Shown: positions 25,980 to 33,758 of the stretch, in pieces
How positions within the stretch are numbered: the stretch's first letter is position 1
Layout: every line of letters starts with the position of its first letter
Origin: Gordonia phthalatica
GTDB taxonomy: Bacteria > Actinomycetota > Actinomycetes > Mycobacteriales > Mycobacteriaceae
Assembly: GCF_001305675.1 (NCBI RefSeq)
Contig: NZ_CP011853.1
Span: 1,178,001-1,242,000, forward strand
Reading direction: 5' to 3'
Length of the DNA stretch: 64,000 bases
Translations under genes and position numbers: made by a program
The notes under the pieces: generated by a model
What the model was told of the DNA's origin: nothing
The model's input: the letters and a program-made list of their open reading frames with translations, nothing else
The model's database searches: none

Positions 25980-27182
25980 GTGGCATATGAGTTCAGCATC
26001 GACGATGTCGACTTCCTGCGATCCCGGTACGGGACCAAAGCGCTGGAAGTGGTCGCCGACTTCACCCTGACCCCGGAATCGCTGCTGAAGGAGATGCCCG
26101 ATCTCCGCGCTCGCTACGGCGACCGCGCCGCAGCGCTCGTCGAGACGGTCCGTACGCGCCGCAAAGCAGTCGGCAAGCTCTCAGACCCGGAACGGTTGCT
26201 GGCGAGCGATGTCGCCCTGCAACAGGCCACGGCGTCACAGGTGGCCGCACACCGCGCCGCCGACATCGCCGCGCGACGACCGGGGGCTGTCGTGCACGAC
26301 GTCACCTGCTCGATCGGCTCGGAACTCATGGCGCTGGCCACCGCGGACGGAATCGGCGGAGTGATCGGCAGTGACATCGATCCCGTGCGGTTGGCGATGG
26401 CCGACCACAATCTGCGCGTCACCGACACGGCGGCACCATGGCTGCTGGCGCGGGCCGACGCGCTCGCTCCGATGTCGACGGCCGACGTCGTGATCGCCGA
26501 CCCCGCCCGGCGGAATGCGCGCGGTCGTACGTTCAAACTCGAGGAGCTCGATCCGCCGCTGCTGGAACTGATGGCCGTGTACGCGGGCCGCGAACTGGTG
26601 GTGAAGTGCGCACCGGGCCTCGACTACCGGCTGCTGCGCGACCGCTTCGGCTTCGAAGGCCAGGTCCAGGTGGTCTCCCTCGACGGCGGTGTTCGCGAGG
26701 CCTGCCTGTGGAGCGAGGTGACCAGGCCGTCGCGTCGGGCGACGGTCCTGCGGTCCGACTGCGACGACTACGAGATCACGAGTGAGGATCCCGACGAGAT
26801 CGACGGGCCCGGGGTCGGGGAGTGGATCGTCGATCCGGACGGCGCCGTCGTGCGCGCCGGACTGGTCCGCCATTACGCGCACCGGCACGGGCTGCGGCAG
26901 CTCGATCCGCAGATCGCCTACCTCACCGGGGACTCCGTTCCGGCGGGCGAGCGCGGCTTCCGGGTGATCGATCAGCTCGGCGTGTCGGAGAAGGTGCTTC
27001 GCGGCGCGCTGGCCGCCCACGACTGCGGCAGCCTGGAGATCCTGGTCCGCGGCCTCGACGTGGATCCCGACCGCCTGCGCAAACGACTCAAGCTCAAGGG
27101 AAGCAAGTCGCTGACCCTCATCATGACGCGGATCGGCCGGGCCGGGACCGCGTTTCTCTGCGAGCCGGGTGTGCGGGTCTAG
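25980..27182 (+). CDS. THUMP-like class I methyltransferase
   Basis: 400 residues from the GTG at 25980. Residues 90-230 form a methyltransferase domain with DVTCSIGSELMALA and an atypical catalytic-type VIADPARRNARGRTF motif resembling the NPPF/DPP motifs of nucleic-acid methyltransferases. The C-terminal 80 residues form the THUMP-like domain (EILVRGLDVDPDRLRKRLKLKGSKSLTLIMTR in part). The likely target is RNA, but in mycobacteria the orthologue sits in a methylglucose-lipopolysaccharide-associated cluster, so the assignment is open. Confidence 0.82.
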   Translation: MAYEFSIDDVDFLRSRYGTKALEVVADFTLTPESLLKEMPDLRARYGDRAAALVETVRTRRKAVGKLSDPERLLASDVALQQATASQVAAHRAADIAARRPGAVVHDVTCSIGSELMALATADGIGGVIGSDIDPVRLAMADHNLRVTDTAAPWLLARADALAPMSTADVVIADPARRNARGRTFKLEELDPPLLELMAVYAGRELVVKCAPGLDYRLLRDRFGFEGQVQVVSLDGGVREACLWSEVTRPSRRATVLRSDCDDYEITSEDPDEIDGPGVGEWIVDPDGAVVRAGLVRHYAHRHGLRQLDPQIAYLTGDSVPAGERGFRVIDQLGVSEKVLRGALAAHDCGSLEILVRGLDVDPDRLRKRLKLKGSKSLTLIMTRIGRAGTAFLCEPGVRV

Positions 27183-27243
27183 GAGTTCGAGTCGGCCTGG
27201 TACGCGGATGTCGGCGAGTTACGCGGACACCCGTAACGACGAC

Positions 27244-27308
27244 ATCCGCGTAGTTCGCCGTCAGAAGCCGGGTTCTGAATCCAGCTTCTGACGGGGAGTT
27301 ACGCGGAT
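27244..27308. repeat. Extragenic palindrome family 2, copy C
   Basis: Arms 27244-27271 and 27281-27308 pair at 24 of 28 positions around a nine-base loop. A second copy lies at 55548-55612. Extra fragments of the outer arm (ACGCGGA/TCCGCGT) occur at 27211-27240. It sits between the convergent THUMP-like and beta-propeller genes and may end transcription from both. Confidence 0.8.
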
Positions 27309-27340
27309 GGATGCGAAGCCCCTCAGCGGAGGCCGAGACA

Positions 27341-28636
27341 CTAGCTCTTCGCGTCGAAGTAGTAGACGGTGCCCGCGTAGGTGGCGACGGCGATCTGCCC
27401 GTTCGGGGAGACCGCGATGCCGGTCGCGAAGCCCTTGGACTCAGGCATCGGGAGGGTCCGCTTGGTGGCACCGGTCTTCGTGTCGACCTCGATCAGTTCC
27501 AGGTGCTGATCGGCACCGGTGCGAACGACGGCCCACGCGGTGCCGGTGGTGGTCTGCGTCGACAGTCCTGCGGTCTGCAGGTCGTCGCGCCGGGCGACCT
27601 CGGTGACGGCGTCGCCCTCGTCCTTGAGGATCGTGAGGGGCGCGCCCAGCTTGCCTGCGGGGATGATCACGCCGTCCGGGGAGACGCTCATGGTCGCGAA
27701 TCCCGCGTCGCCCACGTCGTGGCTCCAGCGGGTCTTACCGGTGGCGGCGTCGAGCGCGTACAGCTTGTTGTCGCGCGCGAAGGCGTAGACCGTCTTACCG
27801 TCGTTCGAGACCACCGGCGGGCCGACGACGCCCAGCGGCAGGTCCGCGGTCCACTCCTGGGACAGTTCACCGTTGTAGCCGAGCGCCTTCACCTGGGAGG
27901 TCTTGGCACCCTGCGGGAAGTAGTTGAGCACGATCCGCTTGTGGCCCCAGTCGACCGCCGGCGGCGCCGAGATCGCGCAGGCGGGTCCGCCGGTGACGCA
28001 GTCGGCCAGGCCCGCGGCAGGGGCCTCGGCGGTGGTCGGCCACAGCTTCAACTCCGGCATCATCAGGTCGCCGGTCTGCGAGTTGAAGATGCTGACGCCG
28101 CCCTGCGTGGTGGTGACCAGCACCTGGCCGGGGGCGACGAACTTCGCGGACGTGGGCGTGCCGGGGCCGTCGTGACGCCAGCGGATGGAGCCGCCGCCGG
28201 TCAGAGCGAGGAAGCGGCCGGGTTCCCCGATGTACGGCTGGCTGAACTGGTCGACCACTGCGGCATTGCCCCAGAATCCGTCGGCCAGTCGTTTGCAGAA
28301 GTTCTTGCGGCCGGCACGGTAGTCGAGGACCGTGAAATTGCAGCCGCGAGCTGTGCGTGCGCTGACGACCACGTCGCCGCCGCCGTTCATGACGATCGGG
28401 CTGGTGACCGTTCCGCCCGCGTCGCGCGTCCACGACGGTGCCAGGTCGGCGGGCGGCTGAGCCCACGTAAAGTTGGAGTTGGCGCTGTTGCCGCCGTATG
28501 ACGACCATCCCGCCGCAGGCACAGATCGCACGTCGAGGTGACCGTCGGAGCAGGACGTGACGACCAGGGCAGTGAGCGTTCCGAGGAATGCGGCGCGAAG
28601 GAATGCGCGCATGCGGCGACGGGCTGCCTGGGTCAT
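27341..28636 (-). CDS. PQQ-type beta-propeller lipoprotein
   Basis: 431 residues from the ATG at 28636 (GGAGC upstream); a longer in-frame start at 28684 is less likely. A signal segment with lipobox VVTSC leads into repeated blades such as SWTRDAGGTVTSPIVM, GKTVYAFARDNKLYALDAATGKTRW and GQIAVATYAGTVYYFDAKS. This repeat form is shared by BamB-like and quinoprotein-type propellers; no enzyme residues are evident. It is divergent from the LbetaH acyltransferase gene, matching the mycobacterial Rv3034c/Rv3035 pairing. Confidence 0.85.
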   Translation of the reverse strand: MTQAARRRMRAFLRAAFLGTLTALVVTSCSDGHLDVRSVPAAGWSSYGGNSANSNFTWAQPPADLAPSWTRDAGGTVTSPIVMNGGGDVVVSARTARGCNFTVLDYRAGRKNFCKRLADGFWGNAAVVDQFSQPYIGEPGRFLALTGGGSIRWRHDGPGTPTSAKFVAPGQVLVTTTQGGVSIFNSQTGDLMMPELKLWPTTAEAPAAGLADCVTGGPACAISAPPAVDWGHKRIVLNYFPQGAKTSQVKALGYNGELSQEWTADLPLGVVGPPVVSNDGKTVYAFARDNKLYALDAATGKTRWSHDVGDAGFATMSVSPDGVIIPAGKLGAPLTILKDEGDAVTEVARRDDLQTAGLSTQTTTGTAWAVVRTGADQHLELIEVDTKTGATKRTLPMPESKGFATGIAVSPNGQIAVATYAGTVYYFDAKS

Positions 28637-28763
28637 CGTGCTCCGATCTGATGGTCGTGCGCGACGGCCATCGCACACGCGCACGACTCTATCTGGTCCG
28701 CTGACCCGGGCAATCGCCTGCTGCGGTCAGGTCGCATCGGGCGGTCGTTTACTGTTTGTGGTC

Positions 28764-29525
28764 ATGACCACCATGTGGAACGCGTCCTACCGGTCTCGTT
28801 GGCGTGCGGGACGCCGCCGTGACCCGCAGCAAGTCCGTTTTCTCACGATGGACTCGCTGCGCTGGATCAAGCGGAATCGCGCGTGGACCCCGTGGTACCT
28901 GGTCCGGTATTACCGCCTGGCGCGGTTCCGGCTGGCGAACCCGCACATCGTGCTGCGTGGCATGCTCTTCCTCGGCAAGGACGTTGAAATTCATGCGACG
29001 CCGGAGTTGGCCCGCATGGAGATCGGCCGCTGGGTGCACATCGGCGACGGCAACTCCATCCGCGCCCATGAGGGCAGCCTGCGGATCGGCGACAAGGCCG
29101 TCTTCGGCGCCAACAACGTCGTCAACTCGTACCTCGACATGGAGATCGGCGGCTCCACGCTGGTCGCCGACTGGTGCTACATCTGCGACTTCGATCACGT
29201 GACCGACAGCCTGGATCTGCCGATCAAGGATCAAGGCATCGTGAAGGGCCCGGTCCGTATCGGTCCGGACACCTGGGTCGCAGCCAAAGTGACCGTCCTG
29301 CGCAACACCACTGTCGGCCGCGGCTGCGTCCTCGGCGCCCACGCCGTGGTCCGCGGTGTGGTCCCCGATTACTCGATCGCCGTCGGCGCCCCCGCCCGCG
29401 TCGTCAAGGACCGCAAGGAGGCGTGGGAGGCCGGCGCCGAGCAGCGCGCCGAGTACGAGCGCGCCCTCGCGGACATCGAGCGCAAGAAGGCCGCCGCGCA
29501 GAAGAAGACTGGCGAGACGGAGTAG
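28764..29525 (+). CDS. Left-handed beta-helix (hexapeptide) acyltransferase
   Basis: 253 residues from the ATG at 28764, with TACTGT eight bases upstream. Hexapeptide repeats run from about residue 70 to 215 (RMEIGRWVHIGDGNSIRAH, VRIGPDTWVAAKVTVL, VGRGCVLGAHAVVRG, DYSIAVGAPARVVKD), the hallmark of maltose/serine acetyltransferase-like trimers. A charged Lys/Glu/Ala tail ends the protein. In mycobacteria the equivalent gene is a candidate acyltransferase of methylglucose lipopolysaccharide; the acceptor here is not shown. Confidence 0.88.
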   Translation: MTTMWNASYRSRWRAGRRRDPQQVRFLTMDSLRWIKRNRAWTPWYLVRYYRLARFRLANPHIVLRGMLFLGKDVEIHATPELARMEIGRWVHIGDGNSIRAHEGSLRIGDKAVFGANNVVNSYLDMEIGGSTLVADWCYICDFDHVTDSLDLPIKDQGIVKGPVRIGPDTWVAAKVTVLRNTTVGRGCVLGAHAVVRGVVPDYSIAVGAPARVVKDRKEAWEAGAEQRAEYERALADIERKKAAAQKKTGETE

Positions 29526-29550
29526 CAATCACCCGCGGATGACCGCCCAC

Positions 29551-29600
29551 GCTCATCGAGTAAGCGCAGGCGCGTAGCGACGGAGCGCATCGAGATGGCT
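29551..29600. other. Short dispersed-repeat-like intergenic sequence
   Basis: The spacer between the acyltransferase and the convergent signal-peptidase fusion gene contains a GC-rich stretch with two CATCGAG-type ends around AGCGCAGGCGCGTAGCG. It resembles extragenic motifs often seen in actinobacteria, but only one copy is in this window. Confidence 0.3.
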
Positions 29601-29602
29601 GC

Positions 29603-31222
29603 TCACTCCGTCGGAACCACGGATTCTGTCGGCGTGACGCTAGGTCGAGCCTCGACAGGCTCGGTCTCGGTCTCGGTCGTCGGAGCGATGCGTTCGGTCG
29701 TCTGCGTCGTAGTCGGCGCAGGCGGCGTCACCGTCTCCACCCACCGGTCACCCAGCTGCTTCACGATTGTCACGCTCCCGTCGGGTTCAGTGACCTCGAG
29801 CGTCTCTGTTCCCGGCAGCCATCGGACGGTCGCTGCTGAGGAGAAGCTCCCGCGATAGACGACGTCCGTGGACTTCGTGTCGCGGATCGTGACCTTGCTG
29901 CCGTCCTGATAGAAGGCGAAGTCTTTCGACGCGGTCGCGGTGCCGTTGGGCGGCAGGGTAGGGGTGGTCGTCGTGGACGAGATCGACCCCGGCGCGGGGA
30001 CATCCGTGCCGGATTGTTCTTCGGGCGCCGTGTTCGCCGAGGATTCAGAGTCTGAACGTGTGATGGACGTTGTTTCGGTGGGGTGAGTCCGATCGGACGT
30101 CTCAGACGTCGTCGGGTCGATGGAGTCGGTCGCGGAAGTCGACCCGGGCATTGCACGTTGGCGCAGCGCACCGGTCACAGTGCCGCCCTGTCCCGGGTTC
30201 ACGCAGCTGAGTTGAGGGACGAGACCCGTCAGGCCGCCGCCCTTCACGATGATCTTCTGCGTCAAACTTCCGGTGGACCGAAAGTTGCCTATGTAGTTGG
30301 TGAGCGTCAAGTCGAGTGTCACACTGCCTCCCAGAAGTGCTGGGATCAGGCTTAACAGCCAGCTCACGAGGCCCAGGCTTCCGGCGTCCACGACTGCCGG
30401 GTTCGCGAGGCTTGACGCTGCTTTCGTCGAAGACCGCGGCGCTCCGGATCCGGTGGTGACAATGCTGTACGTGTATGCCGCATGCTCCGGTGGGTTCGGG
30501 AAGGTCAGCGTGATGGAGCTGCCTATTCCGGCGACACCGCCACTTAGGTCGTTGCATGTCAGGGATGTCGGATTATCGGGTCGGCCTGCGTTCAGCGTGC
30601 CCGTTGCGCTTGCGCTGGCGGCTAGCGGTGCCGCTGACGCCGGACCATTTCCGTTCACGTTAGTCGCCGCGAGAGCGGCAACTGTCACGACAGCGGTACC
30701 GGCGACTAGGCGGTGAGCTGCCTGCGATCGTCGCCATCCCTGCGTGGGGGCGAAGGCGACCACGAGCAGGAATACGACTGCCAGTGCTTGGAGGAGCAGC
30801 GTCAACGGATTGCTCAGCCATGACGCGACGTATCCGAGAAGCGGGGCCGTTGCCACGATCCGTCGGACCTCCGTGACGACGTACTTCTTCGCGTCGGGCA
30901 CAGGATTGGCATCGCCCTGCAGTGTGAGGGTCGCTGAGTTCCCGACGATGCCGTCGATGGATTTCACGCGGTGCGTGATTCTCGAGCCATCGTCCGCAGT
31001 GACAGTGACGATGTCGCCGCGCTCGACACTGGTAGCCGGCGTTGACCTTGCGAATCCGAGGGCCCCGACCGGGACTGCCGGCGCCATGGAGCCGGTCTCG
31101 AAGATCATCGGCCGGATCCCGAAGGTCAGGGCCATCGCAGTCAGCAAGATGCAGATGGCTCCGGCAATGGCTCCCGCAGTGAGGGCAGCCTCGAACGGAC
31201 CGCGTTTCGTCGGTGAAGTCAC
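29603..31222 (-). CDS. SipW-type signal peptidase fused to a long Thr/Ser/Pro-rich ectodomain
   Basis: 539 residues, GTG start overlapping the upstream stop (GTGA). The first 160 residues are a signal peptidase I of the SipW/ER type: catalytic Ser45 in FETGSMAP, His84 in RITHRV replacing the usual lysine, and Asp104 in GDAN. Two further hydrophobic segments (about 136-158 and 172-190) precede a secreted region with a beta-rich domain, a long low-complexity linker and a C-terminal beta-rich part (SKVTIRDTKSTDVVYRG). Ordinary SipW proteins are near 200 residues, so the fusion is unusual. Last gene of the five-gene operon. Confidence 0.82.
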   Translation of the reverse strand: MTSPTKRGPFEAALTAGAIAGAICILLTAMALTFGIRPMIFETGSMAPAVPVGALGFARSTPATSVERGDIVTVTADDGSRITHRVKSIDGIVGNSATLTLQGDANPVPDAKKYVVTEVRRIVATAPLLGYVASWLSNPLTLLLQALAVVFLLVVAFAPTQGWRRSQAAHRLVAGTAVVTVAALAATNVNGNGPASAAPLAASASATGTLNAGRPDNPTSLTCNDLSGGVAGIGSSITLTFPNPPEHAAYTYSIVTTGSGAPRSSTKAASSLANPAVVDAGSLGLVSWLLSLIPALLGGSVTLDLTLTNYIGNFRSTGSLTQKIIVKGGGLTGLVPQLSCVNPGQGGTVTGALRQRAMPGSTSATDSIDPTTSETSDRTHPTETTSITRSDSESSANTAPEEQSGTDVPAPGSISSTTTTPTLPPNGTATASKDFAFYQDGSKVTIRDTKSTDVVYRGSFSSAATVRWLPGTETLEVTEPDGSVTIVKQLGDRWVETVTPPAPTTTQTTERIAPTTETETEPVEARPSVTPTESVVPTE

Positions 31223-31770
31223 GGCATGCCCGTCGCGGAAAAGATGAATCTTGCGGATCCTGATTGACCTGCCAGCGCGCCATCAGCGGTCGTTGGCAGA
31301 CTCAGCTGTAGACAGAGAGCATCGACTCCGGTCGTGGGCGACAACCAGCTTGTCGTCGCCCGGAACTCGGTTGGGGTGCCCGTAATCGTCGTGCTGGTGC
31401 CGGCACCAGGGCAGGCTCCGTTGCTCGGTGCGACACCGGTCGCGTAGCTGAGCGTCACCGCTCGCCCCAGGGCATCAGGGCTCTGGACCGTCGCGGTGTA
31501 GGTGAACGGGACGCTGCCGATGTTCTGCACTTTGATGACGAACGCGGTCGACCTGCCAGGGAGCAGGGCCTCGGGAAAACTGAAGCTGAGTGACTTCTCT
31601 CCATTGGCCCTGATGTCCACGTTCGCCGTCGTGAACTCCTGCGACGTTGTCGCGGCGGTCGTCGACCACAGGGCCGACGTTCCGATGGCGCCGGTACCGA
31701 GCAGGATGCCGGACGCCAGGAGCGCTCGCATGCGGCGCGAGGTCCGTGCGGTGATACGTGGACGTCTCAC
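31219..31770 (-). CDS. TasA/camelysin-like protein with SipW-type signal peptide
   Basis: 183 residues from a GTG overlapping the SipW stop (GTGA). The N-terminus has a basic run, a hydrophobic core and the alternative-type motif GTSALWSTTA, followed by a beta-rich domain (SFSFPEALLPGRSTAFVIKVQNIGSVPFTYT in part) with a cysteine pair (GACPG and DALCLQL). This arrangement fits substrates of SipW-like signal peptidases that form surface fibres or secreted proteins. Fibre formation is not shown. Confidence 0.82.
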   Translation of the reverse strand: MRRPRITARTSRRMRALLASGILLGTGAIGTSALWSTTAATTSQEFTTANVDIRANGEKSLSFSFPEALLPGRSTAFVIKVQNIGSVPFTYTATVQSPDALGRAVTLSYATGVAPSNGACPGAGTSTTITGTPTEFRATTSWLSPTTGVDALCLQLSLPTTADGALAGQSGSARFIFSATGMP

Positions 31771-32468
31771 TGGTCGGCCTCCTTCTCGTGGGTCTGGATG
31801 GTCACCGTGTCGGAGGTGTCGTCGGAGATCGCGGAGAATGCGACGGTCGGCGCTTCGTCGGCGGGACCGGCCGTCGCTTCGTCTTCGGCCTTCTTACGAC
31901 GATCGTCGCGCCAGTCGCAGTAGAACTGCCAGGCCCCGTAGAGGAAGAGGAGTCCGGCGAGCACGAATACGACCACCGTTCGCTTGACGCCGGTGAACCA
32001 GGTGTTCACGAAGCCGAGGTAGGGGATCGAGTACCAGAGCTTGCCGCGGATCTGGACGGGTCTGACGGCCGGCTTGTCATTGGTGTTGTTCGCATCGCCG
32101 CGCGTGATGAACCGGCGCTCGCCGTCGGGTGCGGTGGTGGTCTCGACGATGCGATGCGTCACGACCTCCGGATCGCCGGAGCGGATCTGGTAGGTGACGA
32201 CGTCGCCGACGGCGAGGGAGTTCGGATTCACCCGCTTGACGACGATCAGCGTGCCCGGCGGGTACGACGGCCGCATGGAGCCGGTCAGCACCGTGTACGG
32301 CTGCGCGCCACCGATCTTCGGAACCAGGATGGTGGCGCAGAGGACTGCGAAGGCGGCGGCGAGCAGCAGCCAGGACACTGTCTGCCATACGTAGTACATC
32401 GTGGACTTCGACTCGGCCGAAGTCTCATCGGGGGCCTCGGACGTCGAGGGTGCGTCGGTGGTGGTCAT
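31767..32468 (-). CDS. SipW-like signal peptidase I
   Basis: 233 residues from the ATG at 32468 (overlapping ATGA with the gene upstream). A cytoplasmic Thr/Ser/Glu-rich start precedes a transmembrane helix (about 30-50). The protease core has Ser64 in LTGSMRPSYPPG, His105 in VVTHRIVE and Asp125 in TRGDANNTND, the Ser-His type. A second helix near 180 and a charged cytoplasmic tail follow. It should process the alternative signal peptides encoded on both sides. Confidence 0.9.
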   Translation of the reverse strand: MTTTDAPSTSEAPDETSAESKSTMYYVWQTVSWLLLAAAFAVLCATILVPKIGGAQPYTVLTGSMRPSYPPGTLIVVKRVNPNSLAVGDVVTYQIRSGDPEVVTHRIVETTTAPDGERRFITRGDANNTNDKPAVRPVQIRGKLWYSIPYLGFVNTWFTGVKRTVVVFVLAGLLFLYGAWQFYCDWRDDRRKKAEDEATAGPADEAPTVAFSAISDDTSDTVTIQTHEKEADQ

Positions 32469-33025
32469 GGGCGCTTCTGCTGGACGTCGAAAGTGAAGGG
32501 AATGGTGTATGTCGACGACCCAGTACCGCTCGCTGCGGTGAGTTTGGCGCGGATGCACCAAGTCTCACTGGCACCGCTGGCGAGAGGCCGGGTCGCAGCG
32601 GCCGTGGGGGAGCTCGGTCCGGTCAGCCCGGTCGCGGTGAATGCGCTGGTAGGCGGCAATGGATCGGTCGCGAGTACGGGGCAAACGCCGACGCCGCCGG
32701 CCAGGTCGATCGTCACTCCCGGTCCGTTGGAGACGGATGGACCGGCCGTTTTCAATGCGAAGTTGATGGGGGTCGTACCGGTGTTGGTGATGACCAAGTT
32801 CGCCTGGTTGACAGAGTTGACAACGATGTTCTGGCCGCCGAGCGGAAATGTGTACCCCGATCCCGACTGACTTCCGGCGGACAGACCGATTGTGCCGGTG
32901 GTGATTTCAGATCCGGATACGGGTGCGTCGTCAGCCCAGTAGGCCCCGGTGGTGTACACCGATCCGAAGATCAGCGACACCACCAGGAGCACAAGGGCAC
33001 CGAGAAGGGCTTTCTGTCGAGTCAC
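32465..33025 (-). CDS. TasA/camelysin-like protein with SipW-type signal peptide
   Basis: 186 residues from a GTG at 33025. The N-terminus (MTRQKALLGALVLLVVSLI then TTGAYWADDAPVSGS) is a SipW-type signal with the Ala-Tyr-Trp segment at the cleavage region. The mature part has strands such as NLVITNTGTTPINFALKTA and a cysteine pair (GVCPV, ETWCIRA) similar to the 31219-31770 protein. It overlaps the SipW start by four bases. Confidence 0.82.
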   Translation of the reverse strand: MTRQKALLGALVLLVVSLIFGSVYTTGAYWADDAPVSGSEITTGTIGLSAGSQSGSGYTFPLGGQNIVVNSVNQANLVITNTGTTPINFALKTAGPSVSNGPGVTIDLAGGVGVCPVLATDPLPPTSAFTATGLTGPSSPTAAATRPLASGASETWCIRAKLTAASGTGSSTYTIPFTFDVQQKRP

Positions 33026-33054
33026 GGCGGCCGATCAGTAGACGTGTCGCGTGG

Positions 33055-33582
33055 CTACGACGGTCGGACCTGCTGGAGGGTGATCGTCATTCCGGCGACG
33101 CTGACAGTCTGGTGCCCCGCGTCCGCAGTGCCCGACGTGGACGACTTGAACTCTACGGTTACGGTGACTGGGACGGGACTTCCGCTGCTCGCAGTGAACG
33201 GGGTCGTGGTGGAGTCGACGCCGTTCACCGTCGAGGTGACAGCGAAGTTGTTCGACGGCACGGTCGTACCGGCCAGATCCACGGCCAGTGTGGCCTTGAT
33301 GTTCTTGCCGGTGAAGGTCGGCGTGCACATGGCCGCGTACTTCCAGGTGTCGCCGGGGACCATGAAATCTGTCGTGGGGGTGATCGTGGGACCGGTCAGC
33401 GTGTCGTTGGAGATGTCGGTCCAGGTTCCGCCTGCGTCGCATTCCAGGTTGAAGTCGCCTGTGACGACTTGGCCGTCCGCGATGTCTGACGTATCGCTCC
33501 ACAACGCGAACGAACCAGCTCCGCCGAGCAGGATGATGGCGCCGGCACCGAGTGCGAGCGCGCCTTTGGTCTTACGGTTCAA
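33055..33582 (-). CDS. TasA/camelysin-like protein with SipW-type signal peptide, first gene of the operon
   Basis: 175 residues from a TTG at 33582, chosen because GGAGG (33590-33594) lies seven bases upstream; the frame is open further but without a better start. The signal is textbook alternative type: basic MNRKTKG, hydrophobic core, then GGAGSFALWSDTSD. The mature domain is beta-rich (GDFNLECDAGGTWTDIS, DTWKYAAMCTPTFTGKNIKATL) and Thr-rich. It is the best match in the cluster to SipW-processed surface proteins. Confidence 0.85.
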   Translation of the reverse strand: MNRKTKGALALGAGAIILLGGAGSFALWSDTSDIADGQVVTGDFNLECDAGGTWTDISNDTLTGPTITPTTDFMVPGDTWKYAAMCTPTFTGKNIKATLAVDLAGTTVPSNNFAVTSTVNGVDSTTTPFTASSGSPVPVTVTVEFKSSTSGTADAGHQTVSVAGMTITLQQVRPS

Positions 33583-33758
33583 CGGTCTACCTCCGTTTTC
33601 GCGGTGGTAGGGGGCCGACCACCATGCTCTTGATGTGTTTTGGGAGTCACACACATGAAGATCTTCGGGGGTGATCACTATTTTGTTAACGGTTCCTTGA
33701 AGAACGTTTGTCGCGCGTTTGGATGAAACCGCATGTCACAGGACTAAGTGCCCCATGT
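33583..33758 (-). promoter_or_regulatory. Leader/promoter region of the SipW operon
   Basis: This AT-rich spacer between the glycosyltransferase gene and the first TasA-like gene includes runs such as GTTAACAAAATAGTG on the minus strand that could form a promoter, and a short ATGTGT/ACACAT dyad. No precise promoter can be fixed. It suggests the SipW operon has its own start rather than depending only on readthrough. Confidence 0.35.

Noticed and set aside
29524..29602. Possible mobile-element ends or attachment site near the SipW operon
   Set aside because: No integrase, transposase or matching direct repeat was found on both sides; the motif is a single extragenic stretch.
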